NCBI GenBank assembly: GCA_965153455.1
Contig: OZ234496.1
Location: forward strand, 7,821,207-7,885,206
Length of the DNA: 64,000 nucleotides
Reading direction: 5' to 3'
From: Sphagnum compactum
Lineage: Eukaryota; Bryophyta; Sphagnopsida; Sphagnales
The notes under the pieces are model-generated. The model searched no databases and was not told where the DNA came from. It worked only from the letters and a program-made list of their open reading frames with translations. Shown here piece after piece: positions 35,201 to 47,000 of the stretch (position 1 is its first letter; each line of letters begins with the position of its first letter). Made by a program: the position numbers and the translations under genes.

Positions 35201-36007
35201 CTAGCTATGATGTGTGGAAGAGATGAAAAACTTCGAACAAGTGCAACAACCCACTAAAAAATTGTTATGGCTTATGCATGTTGCAAGGTTATGGACATGT
35301 GTTATCGATAAATAAAAAACAAGCATCAACGGGACTAAAGGAGACCATTGATGACGTGCGATAATGGTCTGTGCACAAGCGATAAAAAAAGAATCAAAAT
35401 GAGAATGAAGACACCCATATGTCTCAATAGCAAATGGAATGAAATCATCATCTAATGCTTGTTCACAAGGGATAAAAAAGGAATCAAAATGAGAATGAAG
35501 ACACCCATATGTCTCAATAGCAAATGGAATGAAATCATCATCTAATGCTTGTTCACAAGGGATAAAAAAAGAATCAAAATGAGAATGAAGACACACATAT
35601 GTCTCAATAGCAAATGGAATGAAATCATCATCTAATGCTTGTTCAATGTATGATTGTGTCTTTTCTTGACCAATCATCATCGTTGCATGTGTTGTCATCA
35701 TCAATGTTCGTTGCAGCATATTTGTGCGAATCAAGTCAATAATGAAAACGTCCATCAAAGTCCAAAAGCCGTCTTTGGTAACAAGGATATCCATTCGTCG
35801 TCGGGTGTGGTGAGGGAAAAGGTGGGAAACCTCTCTCCAAACATGTGCTCCATTTTTCAAAATAATAATTATGATAGTATTTTGAAGTGTATCATGGGTT
35901 ACTATACGTTCACTTCCGCAAGAACGTTGAAACAAATGAATACCTAGATCATTAATGATATGATCACATTGACACCATGACAAATGGGCAACCATAGGAT
36001 GTGACAA
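35201..36007 (-). pseudogene. LINE-like retroelement fragment (zinc knuckle plus nuclease-like C-terminal domain)
   Basis: One uninterrupted 268-codon frame. Its start has a Cys/His cluster (SWCQCDHIINDLGIHLF and CGSERIVTHDT). This is followed by RRRMDILVTKDGFWTLMDV, a pattern of the type R-x-D-I ... G ... x-D-V that resembles the PD-(D/E)XK nuclease-like region at the C-terminus of some non-LTR retrotransposons, then DDFIPFAIETYGCLHSHFD and a tail. No reverse transcriptase is found next to it (36.0-37 kb), so it is a 5'-truncated copy. It contains three in-frame 30-residue repeats. Assignment rests on remembered pattern, so it is tentative. Confidence 0.45.
35381..35650 (-). repeat. Three 90-bp tandem repeats, in frame
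   Basis: Copies start at 35381, 35471 and 35561 (GATAAAAAA mark), so the period is exactly 90 bp. On the minus strand each encodes a 30-residue unit starting EQALDDDFIPFAIETY. The copies differ at only a few bases, for example C versus A at the CACCCATATG mark. Confidence 0.95.
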
Positions 36008-38892
36008 GCAAAGACAGGTATGTAGTGGTGTAAGAAAATGGGTTAAAGATAGACAAAATGTAGGTGTGGTAGGATGAGTCTAATAACCAAGCATTTGCCC
36101 CTGGACCTACACATGAACGAAGATGTGCCTGCATGATATCTGAAGGAGCGTTTATTAGAAACGAAGCAAACTGGCAATCTACCCAAAAAACCTATAATTG
36201 AAGATAAAACTGAACTACTAGGCTCTCAAAATGTGAGACTTGATTGTGAACAACTTGGGGTAACATTGGCCTGTGTATTTCATAATGGCATCCGGAACAA
36301 AAGAAATGTTAGTCTCAACATGTTCTACTACATCCAAAAGAATAAAATGATCATCCTGCTAAAAACAAGCAACAAGTGTAAGAGCAATCAACAACCAACA
36401 TCCAAAAAATGCGAGGGCAACAATCCAAGCTATGAAAAAAAAAAAAGTCAAACATGCTCTTAAAATTAAGAAGAATGACATTAAGCTAGGTGAACAATAG
36501 AAAGAAAAGGGATACTACTGAAAACAAGGACTTTGAGTGAGGAGGATTTGGAAATTGTCAAAATCATGCTTCACAAAACAAAGTTAAATTAATATCAAAC
36601 ACAAAGACAGTCAAATTAAAGCAGCACCCAAAACTACCATTGTACTCCAAACCCTGTTTAATTAGTGTTCTTTTATTACCATTTGCTAGATGTAAACAAT
36701 AGTGCAAGAGAACCAACTCTGTGTAAATAGTTATCACACATTGAACTTTTAGGTTCTCATTTCAGACAACCAAATCCAGCAATTCGATTTTGGCCATAGC
36801 AATAAACTAAGTATAGTCTATACAAAACTTTTTTATAAAGCAATCATAACTAGTTTTTGAAAAAAAAATGTTAAGACATTACAATTCCACTTTGTAGTTT
36901 GGGAAAAAAACGAGTCCATAAGAGTTGGGTTGTTCTTGCCCAAAGTGCTTAGTTTTGAGAATTCTAGATGCTTCGTCTGTTTTCGTCTGGCATTCATTAC
37001 CTTTGCAATCAGATGACAACACAGAATGATGACACCCCAGCATCACTTAAATTTATTTCTGTCAAAAGTTTCATTGCAAAACAGCGAGACTCAAAAGAGT
37101 TGAGTAAACATGCAAAGCATGTGGGATCCCGCAAGCAACCATAGCCACAAAGTTTTTGAGAGTTGAATAACTCGTGGGATGATGACAACAAACAAATCGG
37201 TCGCATGGGATAATAATCTAGTGTATGTGCTGATCCGTTATCATCCAAATCTGTGTACTACCAGCTTTGAAGTTCAGTAGCTTGGTTGGTGCTGCCAACC
37301 TTTGATGGTGAGTACGGCAAAGTACGAGCTCTGGCCCGCCGCATCAGTTTGCCTGCACCAGTTTTTACAAAGCACACTGATTTCCCCCCGCACCCCTCAG
37401 ACTGTGTTGGTAGGTGTGTGTCTCCAGTGCCCATGGGTTGCATTTTGACACAATTGAGCTTCATAGTTACTACAGTTGTTGCATGATACAGCCGAAGAAG
37501 AAGTCAGTTTGTGCCTTCTAGACTACTCTGGTGAGGCAACTGAGTGCTGTTCCAAAAAGACCATAACAGTCCAGGCTCCAGCCTAAGGGTATGTATGTAC
37601 GTGACTTGAGATTTAGAACATAAAACATGGAGTGCTTCGAATGCTGCAATTCTTTTTGTATTGACATGAGGAAGGCTGATTATGTGTTTATATTTTGTGT
37701 ACGGTGTGTGACCTTGCTGTAAGGATCAAGGCAAGGTCAGTATGGTGGGGTCTAGTCTCGCACCTGTACAATGAGAAATTACAAACAAAATCATTTCCCG
37801 GATGGGTGGGAGGCCCTGCAGTAAGCCTGCCCTTGCCAGGTGTTGTTTCTGAAAACAACACCCTCGCCCACATGGTTATTATGGTACAGGTTGCATTCTG
37901 TTGACAAATGATACCTTGTTCTTGCTTGTTGTGATGGCTACCACAAACCTGTCAATGCTCATTATGCATACATTTCCAGACAATAGAGTTATTTGGAAAG
38001 TCACCCTGTCTTTGAGGCTCCTTGCACCCACCATCCCCTCTTTCAGTGGTATCCGCAAAGTAAGGAAATTTTACTATTTCTCATAAGGTTTCAGACTAAT
38101 TATGGTGGTTGTACAGGTAAGAGCACTGAAAACAGATGTAGCAGCAGTGGAGGCTCTTGGGATAAAGAAAAGACAGGATGAAACTCAAGTTTATCATCCA
38201 AATTGCTGGAAAAACTAGTCTGGGTCCCATTTATTTTATTTTGGAAACTTTTCATTCCCAATTACACATTTGATGCCCTATTATGTTGAAACTGGTGGTT
38301 CTCACCCCCTAATCACCAGACTTTGTGGATAACTCTAATACCTGGCCAAATTGTGACAAGGTGAAAACATTGGCACATTGTTGGCTCTGTATGGGATTTT
38401 TTCCAATACAATTTTGGCTTCAACTGGGAATCAATTTGGGAGTGAGAGCTGAATCTTAGTTGTACTCTCTCAAGTACTATTTTGTCAAATTCATTTTGGA
38501 TGACAATTACTTAACCATGTTACAATGGCCTATGCCCTTCAACCCGATTGTATTGTAGCCATGATGTTGACGTTTCACGGGTAGCCATATTTTTTTAGAT
38601 GAATGAGAAATAATGAATCGGAAACAAAATCACAAGATTTGTAGAGGATTTTACTCAATGAATCTACTTGGCTCCCATAATGCTATATCAATAGCTCAAA
38701 TACATATGGATTTTCACTATAATAGAAATAGCCAAGCATGGTGTCAAAACTCATATACTGTAAAGCAATGTAGATTTTCCAAGCTCCACAAGGTAACAAT
38801 TGGTGAAATGGACAAATCTATATAATAAAAATATTGATGTTTGTCTGTTTGTTTGTGCCATAAACTTGCCAATCCTTTTCTTTACCTACCTA

Positions 38893-39027
38893 CATGAATA
38901 CGAAAAGACAAATTTACATGTGTTCTTTCATGTCCATCTTATCTGTATTCTTCTTTTTTGCATTCACCCACATGGATATGAAAAAGCCAATTAACACATG
39001 TTTTTTCATGTCCATATTATGTATATT
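38893..39027. repeat. Diverged direct repeat, period 78 bp
   Basis: CATGAATACGAAAAGACAAA (38893) and CATGGATATGAAAAAGCCAA (38971) begin two similar segments. Both continue through TTTCATGTCCAT..TAT. Confidence 0.65.
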
Positions 39028-39395
39028 AAAACAATTTTATAACTTCTTTTTTTCAAGCTTATCTACTTAACCCATTTCCCATTGCAATTATGAGATTTGC
39101 CATAACTGATAGTGAACTTTTGGGAACCATATGAGAACATAAAAGAAAAAGTAAGAAAACAATTTTTGCTCAATTTGAACAACAATATTACACTCCTTAG
39201 TTAGAGGAAATTGTAGAGTTTTTTCAAACTACTTCGCTAAGGTAAACCAACCTATCACCAATCGGCTATTTATGACCAAGCACTTTAGCAAATCTTTCTC
39301 AATTCTTCTCCATTTTGAATGATTTGAAATGTTGTAGGAGCGCCTTCTCAATGCAAAGCCAAAAGACTAGCCAAAAAAGAGCAGTAAAGAAAATA

Positions 39396-39740
39396 GGTTT
39401 TTTCGAATTGCCAACCATGTTTTTTTTCATTTTGACCCCTCCTACTTTCAAACCGCATAACTTTCTTATTTCTTATTCATTTGAAACGATTTAAAGTGCT
39501 CTATAGGAGCGCCACCTGAAGTAATACACATCATCCTTGAACTCTAATAGCAACGAAGCAACATATAAGGAATTGTTTTGGGTGTTAGGAACCAACCTTT
39601 GTAACGTTGGGTGATTTGTTTTTTTGAATTCTTAACCCCCTCTACTTTGGGGGCTTGTAACTTTCTCAATTATATTCTGCTTTTCTGCTTTTGACAATTT
39701 TTAATGTGCCAGATGCACCAATAGGAGGGGTTCAAGTTTT
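39396..39740. repeat. Diverged direct repeat, about 200-bp units
   Basis: Two adjacent segments share the same order of phrases: T-run and GAATT, CCCCTCCTACTTT-like, ATAACTTTCTYA-like, a GATTTAAAGTG-like phrase and ATAGGAG. A third, weaker partner is at about 39290-39350. The origin is unknown. Confidence 0.4.
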
Positions 39741-40342
39741 ATTGGGACACAAGAAACAATGGAGCCCTCCCCTTGGATCCGGCCTGCCTTGAGCACTTAA
39801 GTGTTTGATCACCAGCCAGTTTACCCTAGAGGTTCCCTTGCACACATAAATGTTTCAATATCAAGAGATGGCCTTAGGTGGAATAGCTTTAGTTTTCATA
39901 AGTTTTCCTTTTGGATGACAATTCCATGTGGAAAATTCTTTGAGATATGTGTAAGCATTTTCATATCCTCTCATTCCAATTGTCACATGTGAAAATTGAA
40001 TGATTTTGTTGAGCTCCCAAGTGACACCAACACATATTTGAATTCAAATGGTTAGATTGAATAAGGACTTAATCCTCAAATCTGTGAGATTGACATGGTT
40101 GACATGAATTTTTGGGTATAATCAATACCCAATTTTATTTTTTTATTTTTTTATAGGTGAAGATTGAATTTCACATTTTCAAATTAATACATGATTTTTT
40201 TTTAATATTATAGGATTCAAGGAACAAATTAAAATATATAAAAATACTCTAACCTTACATCAATCTATCAGCACTGGTAATGAAATGTAGTCAGGATGAA
40301 AACAGTACAAATGGAAAAAACAGGGGACCAAACTTAGTTTCC

Positions 40343-40603
40343 TCACCCTAAATTGATCCTCGGGTCAGTTTGAACCCCAGTTTTGGATTTGCTGTATCTG
40401 CACCTTGACTGCCGCTCATATTCTTCATCAAAACCCTTTCTAATATGCTTCTTGCAACTGGTGGGGGCTCTGGAACATGATTTGTTCCTAAGCACCTTTG
40501 TGACAGACTTTGCAATTTGCTCTCTTGGCTCCAATTTCGGTCCTCTCTTTTTCTTCCCCTTTTTGCTGGGTGCTCTGTTTATTGAAGTTTGCCAGGGTTT
40601 CAT
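40343..40603 (-). other. Unassigned basic open reading frame, 86 codons
   Basis: A minus-strand frame rich in Lys and Arg (SKKGKKKRGPKLEPREQIAK, later SCKKHIRKGFDEEYERQSRC) ends at 40343. GC content is higher than around it. A TTTTGCAG acceptor-like site lies upstream at about 40631-40638, so it could be a last exon. I recognise no family. It may be a gene fragment carried by transposition, or chance. Confidence 0.2.
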
Positions 40604-41128
40604 ACAATCAAGCCTTTGTCAGAATAAGATACTGCAAAACTAAGGCCCAAAGACAGGGCGACTTTAAGGATGACTCTAATATTGAGTTTGGAAAGATGGT
40701 GTAAGCAGAAAGTCCATGTCTGCACTTTCTCAAGTGCGCAATGAAAACGAAAGAGTTGTAGACTGGATTGGAAACCTGAAAAGAAAAGCTTGAATTCAAA
40801 ATAGGGGCCACAGAGCAGCTCCAGCGGTGCTCAATATGTGAGAGTCTATTTTTATTGGCGAAATTTCGCCCAAAAACATAAATGAACTTGAAAAAATGAA
40901 GTGGTGTAGGAGGTTTTCAATCGCCAGAAGTGAGGGAAAATAGTTAATATCATCAAATTTGTATATTTGGTATTTGATTGTTTTAGCCAAAGATATTGAA
41001 GGATGATTACAAATTGTACTTCATATGGCCAGATTTGGCTAAATCTTCCTGAGGACGATCACCACTTCTTCTACATCTTCCTATGGATGAGCACCACTTT
41101 GCTACAAACAAAAAATTCCTAAAGGAAA

Positions 41129-41619
41129 CACTGGTATGTATGTGACCCTGCAAAAGTTATTTCTCACATCCAAGTTTACTTCTCTTAGAGCATCTCCACC
41201 CTAAAACTGTAAACAACCCCTTTATTTTAAAATAGAATAGTGTTTAATGATCACCGTCCTCACCCACAAACGTCATAAAAGTCCCTTGAAAGACTTAAAG
41301 ACCACTTAAGAGGTGTGGGGTCGAGATGCCCATCCATGAAACTAAAACCAGGACGCCAAATAGGTGGGAGACTACTAACAGCAACCCACCTGGACCAATG
41401 AGTACGATTGGCCAATGACAGGCACCGGCAGTCAGATCATATTCATTGCGCTCTTCACTGGCAAGTACTTCTCTGTACCTTTCACCACCCTGAGCAAACT
41501 CTGCCAAAGTGCTGGGCCAAAACCATTTTGTTTGCTGAGCCAAACCAGCATGTTTTGAGTTTTCTTGGTCCAAATTCCCAATTTGCAGGATGACATACTG
41601 AGCAAAGCTGGAGCTGCTC
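41129..41619 (+). mobile_element. MITE-like element, copy B
   Basis: It shares the inside of copies A and C: GTATGTGACCCTGCAAAAG, TCTCACATCCAAGTTTA, CAACCCACCTGGACCAATGA, GCTGGGCCAAAACCATTTTG, and a right end GACATACTGAGCAAAGCTGG..GCTC. The right flank is TAA. About 150 bp after 41186, starting with another GAGCATCTCCACC end, has no match in A or C and may be a nested element. The left terminus is eroded. Confidence 0.6.
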
Positions 41620-42779
41620 TAAGTTTAAGTTTGCTGCCTGCAATAAATAAAAAGGGCTACTACTCTTTCTTTTCAAATGCTTCACATTAAATATATCAAG
41701 AGCCAAAATTATAAAGTTTTCTGTGAAGTCAAGAAAACACAGCACCTGAACCTTCAGTTTGGTCCAGAACCGCGTGAGATTGAACAAAAACCTGCCAAAA
41801 AAGTCCATTCGCATTCAAGGGGGGGATGAAACTCAGAAATGCACCATTTTGGCGGTAAATTGAGTTTCATCTTGTTTTGACCCATCTTTCCTGAGCGCCT
41901 TCACTGCTGCTACACATATTTTCAATGCTCTCCTACCTGTACAACCACTATAATCACTCTTGAACCTTGTGCATTACATGCTGAGTTTCAGCACGTTGTA
42001 CCCAGATTTAATTAAACTTTCCTTATTTTGTGGACGTGACGCTCTTCTTTTCTCACATCTGGGTACTGAAAACCCTTAAAAAATCACTTTTTTAAATTGA
42101 AATTTTCACTTTTTGACAAGATTTTGACTATCAAATAAAAGCTAGTTAGCAGCCCCCAAAATTAGTGGATTGTTTCACGAGGGTGAAGGAGCACCCATCA
42201 CCACACTACTATAGTACCTTTACCATTCCTACATCTTCTTGTTGAATATATATATATATTTTTTCATTTTTTCACTTTGGTAGGAACAATAAGAATTTCC
42301 TAAAGTTCCGACACTTTCAAAGACTTGGCCATGTAGACCTGGAATAAGTGAAATGACCATGTACATTAGGTAGCAACAAAATTTGTAAAACTTCCAAGCA
42401 TTGTGAGCAACTAATTTTGAAAAAAATTGGCATTTATTGAAAATCATTTAATTACTGCTGAAATGATAACGGTAGCAAGGTATGATGGATGCATGTTGTG
42501 CAACAAGCTTCACAAGTTGTACAATTCAAATGACTATGTGAAAAACACATCAACATCATGCAACTTGTGCCCAACTTGTGCAACTTTAGGGAGGTCATAT
42601 GAAATAAAATTGACGAAGGTCTAGGGAGGTTGCATAAAAAGAAGTTCAAATAGCTTGCATCTCAATTTGCAACTTGTGGGTGGTGTAAGTACATCACACA
42701 AAATTTCATATAGGGGTGTTGCAATCTATTTGTTTGTAGCTAACTTGTTGTTTTATGTTCCTTACTTGTTGTTTTATGT
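41620..42779. other. AT-rich intergenic DNA
   Basis: No supported gene. A short direct repeat ACTTGTTGTTTTATGTT (about 42745 and 42765) lies near the right end. No terminal repeat of the neighbouring hAT relic was found here. Confidence 0.45.
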
Positions 42780-44073
42780 TGTAGCTAACCAAAAAAAAAT
42801 TGTTTCAATTTGTGACTGAACAATGCAAAAAAGTTATTGGGCTAAAAAGGCAACTATAAGGAACATTGTTTCATGCTTCCTCCACCAATGCAAGGAACAT
42901 TTAATGTCTTTCGTATCCACTTGTTAATATCAAAAGAATTGCACCTCCATCTTGACAAGTTCCTTAGTTGTTTTGTTAGGTTTAATAGTCATTTCAAAAA
43001 TGTCCAAATTACAATCTTCATCACTCATTTGATTTGAAAAATGTTCAACATCTATCAAAGGATGCAAAAAGTGATGGCATTTCAAGAACATTAGGGAGCA
43101 AAGACTTCTTATCATATTATTTAGCAATAATAAACACCTTGTTCTCACCTTATGAATGAAGAGACCAAACAAAGGTTTTTCAACATAGGATCCAACACAC
43201 AAAAAACATGTTATGAGCTTTTCGTTTTTCACATTTCTTTAAGAATGAAAGAAAAAATCCAAGATAACACATGCTTCATTATGTATGTTTGATGCAAACA
43301 AAGTTAGTTCGTCAGTAATGACAAAATCTTTGTCCTTTACACCTTTTATAAAAGGTAACATTTCATATTTTTTTGAATTTCAAGTTCATGGTTATGGTAA
43401 TAGTCAACACATCACTAAGTAACTAATGACCTTTAAATTAGTTCAAAACACAAACATTAACAACATGGGATAGAAAATTCACAATAATTTGTGAAATATG
43501 CTATGAAAGGAGGTGGAATTAGCCCAATAATTTTCACTATAGTTTGCATGTTGTAGTAAAGTACAATAGCATTTCAAAATTGTAAAGCCTCTTGGAGGAT
43601 GATAATTGCTTTACAAGAAAACTTGCAAAAAAGACAAAATTCAATTTAATGTTTGTTCAAGGATCAAACAAATTGAAAGAAAAACTCTTCAATTATAAAA
43701 TTTGTCCAATATTCAATATTACCTTATTTTCACAAGAATATTCAATGTTCTTGGATTAAGATTAAAATTCATACATGCCTTGTTCCATTCTTGCCTCTTT
43801 TTGTTAAAATTTTTAACACGTAATGTACTTTTGCAAAAATATAATTGAATCTATTTTATGGACACATGAAACCTTTGCACATTTTTCATCAATTTTGGCA
43901 TATTGACAAGCTTTGAAAAATGTAAGGTCAAAATATGTCCCTTGAAAACTTTCTTCCAAACCCATTGCTTCACAACTCACAATAATTTTTTGTGTAGTAG
44001 TCATGGCATTTAAATTAAATTGGTCATTTTTCACATATGCAATGATACGCATGTAATTCATATTGGCACCCAT
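42780..44073 (-). pseudogene. hAT transposase relic, second copy
   Basis: On the minus strand the same protein family as at 20.7-22.1 kb is seen in broken frames: GLEESFQGTYFD and FFKACQYAKIDEK (43813-44073), FVITDELTLFASNI-like residues near 43300, then LKCHHFLHP, DEDCNLDIFEM and TKELVKMEV (42930-43232), then DTKDIKCSLHWWRKHE with a following stop (about 42840-42900). Stops and shifts separate the blocks. Terminal repeats were not found, so boundaries are those of the recognisable coding part only. Confidence 0.75.
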
Positions 44074-47000
44074 TTGTGATGTGCTAGTTAAATATTACTT
44101 ACATTAGAACATGTGTGAATTGAATCCTTGTTTATTAATATAAGTAAACAATTTCATGTTGGTGTTAGTTCTAATTTAATCGCATTTGCTCATGGTAGTG
44201 CAACTTTAGAAAAAGGATGTTTTTATTATTCTTTTGTTGGACTATGTGTTCAAATTTGAAGGATTAATTAAATATTTGTAAGAAACAAACATTTCATAAT
44301 TTAAGGAACCTTTCCATCCACCTTTGAATTATCATTGACACATTAAAATGACCAACACAATGCCTTTATGTTATGAGGCCTTCATTTTCCCCTTTGAACA
44401 TGCAATCTTTCCAAGATTTTTTTGGTTTTTTCTTTTTCATTTTGTGGCACTCCACCTACATTTGTTGTAAACTAGGTTTTTTTTCAAATTCTTGCTCTAT
44501 TATGTTTTCTTCCACTTTTGTTCCATTCATAATATTTCAAATGTTTCATTTTGAATAGATGCATTTTCATTTTGATCAAAATATTCCATCTTCCACAAAA
44601 AAATTGTCAACCAAACAAAAGTGGAAAAACCCAAATAGAAATAGGTACTCTAAAATTACAAATTTTACCAAAATTTAAGATGGGCAAAACATTTACAACC
44701 AAGTTATAAAGAATAAAAAATTTCTTCACTTTTCCCTTTCTTCTTGGTCATAAATCAAAATGTAGTGTAAAATGGAAATGTAGGATTTGCAAGTAAATGT
44801 TTAGTCACAAATTTTGCACCAAAAAGAAAAACAAATGTTGATTTGAATTGAATTTTTTAAATTAAAAAATAATCAAGGAAACATAGACATAGAATCGAAA
44901 ATCAAAGCAAAAAAAAAGAAGGAAAAGGAAAGAAGGGAAAAATATCTTACCCTTGAATTGAAGTTTTATGATCATCGTTTGTTAATGCCAAAATTTTGAC
45001 ATGTAATTACACTCAAAATTTGCACAAAGCAAAAACATGAAGGCGAATGCATGGATGGGAATAACAACAAGCATTGAAAAGGAGCAACTAGTACAACAAA
45101 GAAGGGCGATGACATATTTAAGTGAAGCCAACAACATGTGTCAAAACGAAATATCATCAATTGGTGAAAGTAATTAGAACCCCATGACCAGGGAAAAATA
45201 ATTTAGATTAATTGAAGATTATTTAATATCAATTCAAGAACCTCACTATTAAAAATAATGATTCCATTTGCATTTGATTTTCCTTTGATTTTTAAAAAAA
45301 TAAACTATTTATTTATTTATGGTGTAATGTATAATGCATGATGCAAACATCTATATCAAACAAATTATTTTTCTTCAAATTTCTTAATATATGCTATCAA
45401 TCATGTGCATGATGCAATGCATGTGGAAATTAAGAAAGTTGTAGCAGAGGCACACAATGAACTTGAATAGGTCAAGGTTGATTACCTTTTTTTTCATTTC
45501 GAGCATCAAATGATTTAGGCTTTTTGACGACATGTTCATTAGATGTTCATGATGAACCCAATTTCTATAGCTAGATTTCTCTTGCTAGTTAGTGTTAGGT
45601 TGTAGTCTTCATCAACTTTGTTTTGTTCCAACATCTTGTTAAATTGTGCAAAATTGTGTGCAATTGTTCTTTTCTACAACTATTAGATTTCACATTCGAC
45701 ATGGAGTTTTGTTGTCCCAATGTTACTAGGAGAACTCACAAAGTACATAGGATTTATAAGATCATTGTACATTTTCCAAAATTGAAGAGGTTGGATATAA
45801 GCAGCATGATGGGCATGCCAAATTTTTAGCCATAATATTTTTTATGTTGAGGGCACTCCTCATGTTTATTTACACAGGGCCCGTCATATTTAAAGTTTTG
45901 GTATCGAAAGCAACTCCACCAAACTCTATGTTGCCAAGTAAACTTTTTTGGGGGACCTTATTATGGGGCTTGAAGGGTGGGGTATTGATAAATGGACCCT
46001 TGGAGGTCTTTGTCTCATCCTTCAGTCTTTCATTCTTGGTTTCGAAACTAATTTAATGGTAAATGTTTTTTCTCATTGTGGGATGAAGAGTTATCTATAC
46101 TTGGAAAGACTCCATTGTTTGACATGATTTGAATAAAGAAATTTAATGATTTTGAGCAAAATTATGGTTTTAATCAAATCAGCAAGGGGACATGTGGTGA
46201 TTGTTTGCACACTAAAGTGGTCATGTCAGGTCCAAAGTTAGGACATGAAAATTCACAATAAAGTCATATAACAGGTAGTTATTTTTGAGTAAAAAAAGTG
46301 AAGTCACATTTTAGGGCCATATTACACTAATCCAACCTGAATCTAGATATCATGTTTGCATCAAGAGTGGGTGCATGGATACAAAATGAATAGTACATCT
46401 ACATTCCACGTACCCTAGAAAGTTCATAGAGCCCTACAATCTACAAAGGGAGTTTAAAAAAGGTAGATGATTTCACATTATTTTGAACATTGTTAAGATT
46501 GTACCTATTTCCTAAAGTCGAAGGCAAAGTCCAAGAATTATTAACATTTGATCTTGCACAAGTGAAATGAATAATTTGAGAACAATGCATCCAACAAGAG
46601 ACCTTTGCAATCATAAAGGACTAGAAACACATAGTAGTAAATGCACATAGTCCTTTGATACATCTATTCCACTAATGTTTATTCACTATTGAGAGTGGAA
46701 GAAAAGGAGCTCCATGTTTGTAAAACTGAGGATTGTAGTGAATTTGCTACAAATCCATCTACATCCCTCAAACAATTAGCACGTGACCTTCATTTAACTA
46801 TCAATGAGAAAGTTACATCTTGCAAATCACAAAAACATTGACCTAGAAACATTGACCCAAATTTGACATTGAAAACTATGCATGCATGAGACAAGATGTG
46901 GAGTTCACAAGCTTCAGCTCTCTCACCTCATATGTTAGATGCCATTAGGATTGAAGAATTGTCAAGGTTGTTTGTAACATCTTCAACTAAAAAATTTCAT

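Larger units (their letters stand above)
36008..40342. other. Gene-poor stretch with unassigned GC-richer segments
   Basis: No gene is supported. Three segments look less random than their AT-rich surroundings. One is 37250-37490: a plus frame with LPTFDGEYGKVRALARRI and a minus frame are both open. One is 37895-38085: a plus frame with hydrophobic residues. One is 38115-38216: after a TTGTACAG acceptor-like site, a frame VRALKTDVAAVEALGIKKRQ ends at TAG. They could be exons of one decayed plus-strand gene, but I recognise no family. Confidence 0.3.

Noticed and set aside
35381-35650. CRISPR-like array
   Set aside because: The three copies are direct tandem 90-bp units without unique spacers and lie in a coding frame of a eukaryotic retroelement.
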